Part shown: one piece after another, positions 6,401-9,846 of the stretch
Layout: each line of letters starts with the position of its first letter
How positions within the stretch are numbered: position 1 is the first letter of the stretch
Assembly: GCA_947452875.1 (NCBI GenBank)
Contig: CANGEZ010000060.1
Coordinates: 1-9,846 of the forward strand
DNA from: Chitinophagaceae bacterium
Lineage (GTDB): Bacteria > Bacteroidota > Bacteroidia > Chitinophagales > Chitinophagaceae
DNA length: 9,846 nucleotides
Direction of reading: 5' to 3'
Made by a program: the position numbers and the translations under genes
The notes under the pieces: model-generated
Seen by the model: only the letters and a program-made list of their open reading frames with translations
Database searches by the model: none
What the model was told of the DNA's origin: nothing

Positions 6401-7315
6401 TGCATTTACTGCAGCCTGAATATCAGAAGCCAATTGTGAATAGGGAGGTCTGGTATAATCTGCTGTCAATACATTGTTTGAAGCACCAAATAAGTCTGAA
6501 CCAGAAATAGCTCTGATATTATCTAAATTAATTTCAGCATCTGTACCAACACCAACTAAGAACATGTGTTTGCCTTGTGCTTTTACAGCGTTAGCTTTTT
6601 CAATAGCCTGATACAATGATTCACCATTGGTAACTCCTGAAACAACTGTTCCACTATTGCAACTGCCACCAGAAGCAACATTATATGCGGTTGGATTTCC
6701 ATCGGTAAAGAAAATAACTAAATCAGCATCTAAAGTTGCCACATCATCAAGTGCATCTTCCCAGTTGGTCCAGCCAACGCAAGATCCTGATGAAGTTGGG
6801 TTGTAATTTAAGCCACCATACCCTGTTCCCAAATACGAATTAAGATTGGAAACCAAACTGCTATTTACAGTTGTGCCTCCCAAATTAATAATAGAAGATG
6901 TAGTGTTGAATTCAACTAGTTGTAAACTAGCTCCAGAATTTAATAGCGCATTTGCAAGTGCACGTGCGCCCTCTCTTACACTATTAGCTTCTGTGCTGTT
7001 GATAGAACCAGATTCATCCAAAACGAAAACTACTTTTAGATTACTGCAAAGCAGGGTTTGTGGAATATCGGGGTTAATGTCACTGGCAGGGGCCGTTCTT
7101 GCTGTTATGGAACTTGGCATTGATTTTCCTGCTTGAATAAAATCAAGATTATGCACATCAGGACTAAGCCACTCAGAAGAAAGGGGGGCATCAGTTTGTG
7201 CAAATAAATTTGTTGAAAAAAACAATGCGAAAAAAGAAAGAAGGATTACGTTAGTCAATACATTTTGTAGACGACGTAAAACTCTTCCCAAATCGGAAGT
7301 AGATTTACATTTCAT
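3401..7315 (-). CDS. Giant T9SS-secreted vWA/repeat/PKD-like surface protein (1304 residues)
   Basis: Probable adhesin or surface protein exported by Sec and then by type IX secretion. Order of parts: signal peptide with a long basic n-region and core VILLSFFALFFS, cleaved near FAQ (38-40). A von Willebrand A domain (about 93-307) has a complete metal-binding MIDAS: DESGS (Asp100, Ser102, Ser104), Thr183 and Asp205 in TDG. A DUF11-like domain follows (about 311-427). Nine Cys-paired repeats begin at Cys439, 490, 540, 586, 632, 678, 724, 770 and 816; the five from 540 to 769 are nearly identical 46-residue units with CDSYTWPVNGTNYTQSGTY. Four PKD-like domains (about 863-1212) have the ATSYxWT and NxCGxS phrases. 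The type A sorting domain (1226-1304) starts IYPNPSRGNF and ends KKGLYFLHLV...KTLPVSIL. ATG at 7315 is the only reasonable start, since the next Met is residue 66. The ligand is unknown. A weak -7-like TATATTGC lies near 7341-7349 on the minus strand. Confidence 0.93.
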   Translation of the reverse strand: MKCKSTSDLGRVLRRLQNVLTNVILLSFFALFFSTNLFAQTDAPLSSEWLSPDVHNLDFIQAGKSMPSSITARTAPASDINPDIPQTLLCSNLKVVFVLDESGSINSTEANSVREGARALANALLNSGASLQLVEFNTTSSIINLGGTTVNSSLVSNLNSYLGTGYGGLNYNPTSSGSCVGWTNWEDALDDVATLDADLVIFFTDGNPTAYNVASGGSCNSGTVVSGVTNGESLYQAIEKANAVKAQGKHMFLVGVGTDAEINLDNIRAISGSDLFGASNNVLTADYTRPPYSQLASDIQAAVNAICGTSLLISKTSSQAGVCANQFVELTTTVTNTGGDYNFDANNVVISDVYPNGYSNLSIVSPATGATISGSTVTYNVGNMVSGETATLVVRAKVLAPVRIYNNVVTATSFNANTVKDSVSVIAGISTSQIDTAYCSSITVNQEEYTTSGTYTQTFPNASAAGCDSVLTINFTLLEPTSSIETLYACGSLEWHGTVYTESNNTATFITTNAAGCDSTITINLTITPITENVTTISNCDSYTWPVNGTNYTQSGTYSSTSNCNTEILNLTITPSSSNETSVSVCDSYTWPVNGTNYTQSGTYTSISNCRTEILNLTITASSSNVTPVSVCDSYTWPVNGTNYTQSGTYTSISNCHSEILNLTITPSSSNATSVSVCDSYTWPVNGTNYTQSGTYTSLSNCRTETLNLTIIASSSNVTPVSVCDSYTWPVNGTNYTQSGTYTSISNCRTEILNLTITPSSKTITTASACGTYHWSATNSDYTTSGKYALVTGCHTDSLYLTVTYNTTSDSTASVCNSFTWRGTTYTTSGDKTFVSQSGAGCTNTATLHLTIRTAPVAGSISGPTLVCKSKTGIVYSIPEAAGATSYTWTLPTGMTGTSTTNSITVATGTTFCNGIIKVTANNNCGSSTASQLSLTAISAVPATPTTITGSTSFCTAGVYTYTVGAVANATDYTWTVTGSGLSITSGQNTATITVTATTAFTSGTISVKASNCFGVSCSAKSITVTKSASAAKPSAITGPVTNVCKGANLVYSVTAVAGVTYAWTVPTGATITSGAGTNSIKVTYGATFVGTGSIGVTATNGCGTSAASTLAVSALLGQPGAITGSTGCTRSQSSVTFSITAITGATSYAWTITGGATFVGATTGTSVKVNFATATSSSITISVKAVNACGSSAASTKVVTVNLTARSGAEAIAPTTIETISEAGIYPNPSRGNFNLNFNTKNSDKVMVSIMDASGRVVYKSVKTYAEGNQLNMIDVSGLKKGLYFLHLVRNNKEEKTLPVSIL
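5009..5698 (-). repeat. Five 138-bp intragenic tandem repeats
   Basis: Five consecutive 138-bp units code for residues 540-769 of the surface protein. The shared CAGGCC landmark (plus strand) falls at 5125, 5263, 5401, 5539 and 5677, exactly 138 bp apart. Each unit encodes two Cys, 24 residues apart, that could form a disulfide. The linkers alternate: units 1 and 3 share PSSSN-TSVSV and the GGTGTAATAGTTAGG DNA form, while units 2 and 4 share ASSSNVTPVSV. That pattern suggests duplication of a two-unit, 276-bp block. Diverged relatives flank the array on both sides. Confidence 0.95.
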
Positions 7316-7650
7316 GATTAAGATGTTTTTAGTTTAGGTGCGCAATATATGTGTTTATTTTAATTCACTAAGTATTTATACTTATTTTTTATTTTAAATA
7401 ATACTTATTTATTCTCTGAAAAAGCTGTTGCGTTGTACTTATTTGTTGATTGTCAGGGGTTAGTGGAAGATAAAATTGATTTTTTTTAAAAAAAAGATAA
7501 AATTTATCAAAGAAATTAGTGTTTTGTTTCGTTTTATTGGCATAAAATCAGAAAAAACATAATCATTTTGTTTTGTTTTTTGAAGTAAAATAGGTGTATT
7601 CTATAATACAAAATATTATTTTTTGCCATGTTTTTTATCAAAATTTTCGA

Positions 7651-7723
7651 GATTGGCGCCGGTCTCCTGATTGGCGCCGGTCTCCTGACCGGTGTCTATC
7701 AGAGCTTTCAGTCTCCGACTGAA
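7651..7723. repeat. GC-rich palindrome cluster with 18-bp tandem unit
   Basis: GATTGGCGCCGGTCTCCT occurs twice in a row (7651-7668, 7669-7686). The second copy runs into GACCGGTGTC, giving a hairpin of GGCGCCGGTC (7673-7682) with GACCGGTGTC (7687-7696): ten pairs including two G-T wobbles, loop TCCT. A second hairpin follows, TTCAGTC (7707-7713) with GACTGAA (7717-7723), loop TCC. Both share the core GTC-TCC(T)-GAC. The block stands out as GC-rich in very AT-rich surroundings. It resembles a REP-like palindromic element; a terminator role is unlikely because it lies far upstream of both genes. Confidence 0.85.
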
Positions 7724-7741
7724 TTATATTTTATTTTTTAG

Positions 7742-7808
7742 CCACGAATTCACGAATTATTATTTTTGCCACAAAGGCTCGAAGGCACTAAGGTTCACAA
7801 AGTTTTTT
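7742..7808 (+). repeat. Dispersed repeat copy 2 with degenerate tail
   Basis: Exact CCACGAATTCACGAATT at 7742-7758. The following GCCACAAAGGCTCGAAGG and CACTAAGGTTCACAAAG resemble the CACGCAAAGTTCGCAAGG and GCTAAGACGC that follow copy 1 near 2360-2392. It appears to be a shorter, diverged member of the same dispersed intergenic repeat. Confidence 0.7.
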
Positions 7809-7880
7809 TTACAATCTCAACTATTTATTGTGCTTAAATTTCTATATAAGTTGATAGCTTTTCTTTGTCGAACGGGATTC

Positions 7881-7910
7881 CAACTCCCCCTTCGGGGGAT
7901 TTAGGGGGCC
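7881..7910 (+). repeat. C-rich palindromic repeat, copy C
   Basis: CAACTCCCCC-TTC-GGGGGATTTAGGGGGCC in the same orientation as copy B (671-702). It differs from B mainly by one T, by the TTC loop (as in copy A) and by ATTTAG for ATTGAG. This copy lies wholly in a spacer, which shows the element can exist alone rather than only as the inverted pair near position 570-702. Confidence 0.88.
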
Positions 7911-7920
7911 TATTTTTTAT

Positions 7921-7937
7921 CCACGAATTCACGAATT
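7921..7937 (+). repeat. Dispersed 17-bp repeat, copy 3
   Basis: Exact copy of CCACGAATTCACGAATT, followed only by TTTATTTT, without the longer tail seen at copies 1 and 2. It begins 10 bp after the end of palindromic repeat copy C. Confidence 0.85.
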
Positions 7938-8016
7938 TTTATTTTCCTACAAATTTGTTTCCTATCCTTTAATTCAATTATGAATATTATTTAATATTTT
8001 CGTTTTAGTCATTTCC

Positions 8017-8024
8017 TATATTTC
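8017..8024 (+). promoter_or_regulatory. Possible -7 element of the propeller gene
   Basis: TATATTTC at 8017-8024 differs by one base from TAnnTTTG and lies 17 bp before the ATG at 8042. A GTTTT at 8002-8006 could be a weak upstream element. Distance to the start is short but usual for Bacteroidota genes. Confidence 0.35.
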
Positions 8025-8041
8025 TAAATCAAAATATTAAC

Positions 8042-9846
8042 ATGAAGCTTATTACAAAACATTTGCTTTTTTTGCTGCTTCTGCAAACTATTATATCTAT
8101 TCATTCATCAGCTCAAGAAAATATTTTTCATTTACCGGCAAACATCGAGCAACCTACATGGTACACATCTACAAATTGGAGCCACCCAAATGTATTTTAC
8201 ATTGATTCATTAATCAGTGTTTTTAAAAAGAATGAAAATAAATCCAAAGTAGAACCAGATGAATTTGAGGAAGATCCATATCTGACAGCCTATATACGTT
8301 GGAAAATAAAAATGTTCCCATTTATAAAAAACGACGGCAGTATTGCAGTCGACAATAATTATTATCATCGTCTTTTTCAAAATCAATCCCAAAACAGAAT
8401 AACTAACGCAGGTGCATGGACGCTGGTTGGACCTTCTCAAACTTTCCGTTCCGGTGCTTCTGATAAAACCAATACACAATGCAACATTACTGCATTGGCT
8501 GTAACGCCTGCAAATCCTAATATGGTATTGGCAGGTGCCGAAACCGGGGTGCTCTTTAAATCTATCAATAAAGGTCAAACCTGGTTAAGTGTAAATAATG
8601 ATGTGGCTTCAGTAAATACAATTAGTGCAATCGCAGCAGATCCGACCAATGAAAATAAGTTTTATTATTATAGCGATGCAGGATTGTTCCTTACGATAAA
8701 CGGAGGTAATACTTTCTCAAGAATCAATAACTATACATACGGAGAAATCAACAGAATGGTCATCAATCCCAATACAGGAAGACTGCTGGTAGCTTCCGTA
8801 AATGGCGTGTATTATTCTGATAATTCGGGGACTTCATGGACTTTGGCTTCTGGTACTATTTCCAATAATAATTTATGGGACATTATACAAAAGCCTGGTC
8901 AGCCCAATATAATCTATGCAGTTGGAGGAAGAATTACTGATAATGCATTGTTACTCTATACATCAAATGACGCAGGAAACAGTTTTATTTCATCAACAAT
9001 AAATGATGGTTCGAATTTGGCCACTACCGATGGCGCCCGATTGGCTGTTTCTCCTGCAAATCCGAATTATGTGTATTGTATCAATTTGCAAAAAGATACA
9101 GCCTGCCCAATCTTAATAAGAAGCATCAACTCTGGCTCCAGCTGGAACGTTCAAGTTCGCTCTTACTCACATGATTTTGGTGGGAGTAATATTAATGTTG
9201 GATTGGGAATGTCAAGCGGTCAAGGTTATTATGATTTGGAAATTGCTGTGTCAGCTTCGAATGCCAATCACGTCATAGTTGGTTCCACGTCCACATTCAA
9301 ATCTACAGATGGTGGATTGAACTTTTCTCCAATTGGCGGTTATATTGGCAACTTCGGATATAAAATACATCCAGATATTCAGATGATACAAGTAGTAGGT
9401 AATGACACTTATCTGTCTGATGATGGCGGTGTCGTTCATTCCACAGATTTCTTTACCAATGATGCGACTGTGGTTGATAATGGGCTTTCAGCTTCATTGT
9501 TCTGGGGATTCGGACAAGGCTGGAGAAATGATATTATAGTAGGCGGTCGCTATCATAATGGAGATGCCGTTTTAAATGAAAATTACGGTCTCGGCAACTC
9601 GATTTATTTGGGTGGAGGTGAAGATGCTACCGGACACGTTTTTAAAGGTGAAGAAAACACAATCGGGTTTAGAGATTTAGGAAATTATGATGTGCCCGCT
9701 CAAATTTCAGATCCAATGCATTATGCTACTTTACAAAATTCAAAATGGCCACAGGATGATTATTATGGTTTGTTTGTAAGTAGATTGCTACAAGATCCTA
9801 GATATAGTTTTATTTATTATTTAGGAGAAGGAAATAATTTTTGGAA
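8042..9846 (+). CDS. Secreted BNR/Asp-box beta-propeller protein, 3'-truncated by the window edge
   Basis: The frame is open from ATG 8042 to the last base (601 codons plus two bases) with no stop. The signal peptide begins MKLITKHLLFLLLL and ends near SSAQ (residues 22-25), so the protein is exported. Six Asp-box (S-x-D/N-x-G-x-T/S-W/F) turns mark a sialidase/sortilin-like propeller: SINKGQTW (174), TINGGNTF (218), SDNSGTSW (259), SNDAGNSF (308), SINSGSSW (361) and STDGGLNF (421). A degenerate seventh is LSDDGG. Phrases such as LAVTPANPNMVLAGAETGVLFKS are typical of VPS10/BNR propellers. Residues 26-140 have no recognised domain. I see no sialidase FRIP motif, so an enzyme activity is not supported; binding or structural roles are equally possible. 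A T9SS tail is expected beyond the window but cannot be seen. Divergent from the vWA surface protein. Confidence 0.88.
   Translation, partial: MKLITKHLLFLLLLQTIISIHSSAQENIFHLPANIEQPTWYTSTNWSHPNVFYIDSLISVFKKNENKSKVEPDEFEEDPYLTAYIRWKIKMFPFIKNDGSIAVDNNYYHRLFQNQSQNRITNAGAWTLVGPSQTFRSGASDKTNTQCNITALAVTPANPNMVLAGAETGVLFKSINKGQTWLSVNNDVASVNTISAIAADPTNENKFYYYSDAGLFLTINGGNTFSRINNYTYGEINRMVINPNTGRLLVASVNGVYYSDNSGTSWTLASGTISNNNLWDIIQKPGQPNIIYAVGGRITDNALLLYTSNDAGNSFISSTINDGSNLATTDGARLAVSPANPNYVYCINLQKDTACPILIRSINSGSSWNVQVRSYSHDFGGSNINVGLGMSSGQGYYDLEIAVSASNANHVIVGSTSTFKSTDGGLNFSPIGGYIGNFGYKIHPDIQMIQVVGNDTYLSDDGGVVHSTDFFTNDATVVDNGLSASLFWGFGQGWRNDIIVGGRYHNGDAVLNENYGLGNSIYLGGGEDATGHVFKGEENTIGFRDLGNYDVPAQISDPMHYATLQNSKWPQDDYYGLFVSRLLQDPRYSFIYYLGEGNNFW

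Larger units (their letters stand above)
7316..8041. other. Repeat-rich divergent spacer between two secreted-protein genes
   Basis: This 726-bp spacer holds no credible gene. The part nearest the vWA protein (7316-7650) is very AT-rich, with three copies of TACTTATTT (7379, 7402, 7436) and a T8A8 tract (7480-7495). Then come a GC-rich hairpin cluster (7651-7723), a dispersed repeat with degenerate tail (7742-7808), palindromic repeat copy C (7881-7910), a third 17-mer (7921-7937), and the leader of the propeller gene with a weak promoter. Confidence 0.8.

Noticed and set aside
6846..7136. 96-codon frame on the plus strand (similar case: 4134-4400)
   Set aside because: Antisense shadow of the vWA and PKD-like regions, which carry the recognisable motifs.
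7480..7495. T8A8 tract considered as a terminator or operator
   Set aside because: The palindrome is pure A/T with no loop or GC stem, and it lies upstream of both flanking genes; it is more likely just curved AT-rich DNA.
7692..7904. Open frame of 70 codons on the plus strand in the divergent spacer
   Set aside because: It starts at a non-ATG codon within a hairpin and runs through three repeat elements. It has no domain, no leader and no coding-like composition.
8210..8578. 122-codon frame on the minus strand
   Set aside because: It lies wholly antisense to the propeller gene, whose signal peptide and Asp boxes make the plus strand clearly the coding one.
8042..9846. Sialidase assignment for the propeller protein
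   Set aside because: Asp boxes occur in many non-enzymatic propellers, and no FRIP motif or arginine triad was recognisable in the visible part.

Overview
The window looks like chromosomal DNA of a Bacteroidota bacterium of the Flavobacteriia/Sphingobacteriia type. The evidence is AT-rich DNA, A-rich leaders instead of Shine-Dalgarno sites, a TATATTTG match to the Bacteroidota -7 promoter element (TAnnTTTG), a type IX secretion (T9SS) sorting domain on a giant secreted protein, a bacillithiol-associated YtxJ protein, and several dispersed palindromic repeats. I cannot assign a genus from sequence alone.

Layout. Positions 1-612 (+) hold the C-terminal two thirds of a XerD-type tyrosine recombinase. 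It converges on a minus-strand pair: a polyprenol-phosphate mannosyltransferase (670-1437) and a DEDDh exonuclease with an ExoX-like C-terminal domain (1484-2254). The 3' ends of xerD and the mannosyltransferase both run into oppositely oriented copies of one C-rich palindromic repeat, which supplies the last residues of both proteins. Positions 2255-2730 are noncoding: a 131-bp direct duplication, then an 8 x 8-bp array, then a promoter. That promoter appears to drive a 37-residue lipoprotein (2731-2844) and YtxJ (2862-3194). A hairpin at 3347-3386 ends this operon and the facing gene, acting in both directions. Positions 3401-7315 (-) encode a 1304-residue secreted protein: signal peptide, von Willebrand A domain, DUF11-like domain, nine Cys-paired repeats (five nearly identical at 138-bp spacing), four PKD-like domains and a T9SS tail. 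The 726-bp divergent spacer (7316-8041) collects at least three repeat families. From 8042 to the window end (+) runs an open frame for a secreted BNR/Asp-box beta-propeller protein, cut by the window edge.

How the parts fit. The left part is housekeeping: chromosome dimer resolution, lipid-linked mannose donor synthesis, DNA processing and thiol redox. The right part is cell-surface or secreted, with two large exported proteins divergently transcribed from a shared spacer. The most distinctive feature is how strongly repeats have shaped the window. They form gene 3' ends, fill both long spacers, and have expanded inside the surface protein. I see no complete insertion sequence, CRISPR array, defence system, tRNA or rRNA, and nothing that convincingly makes up a new multi-gene system.
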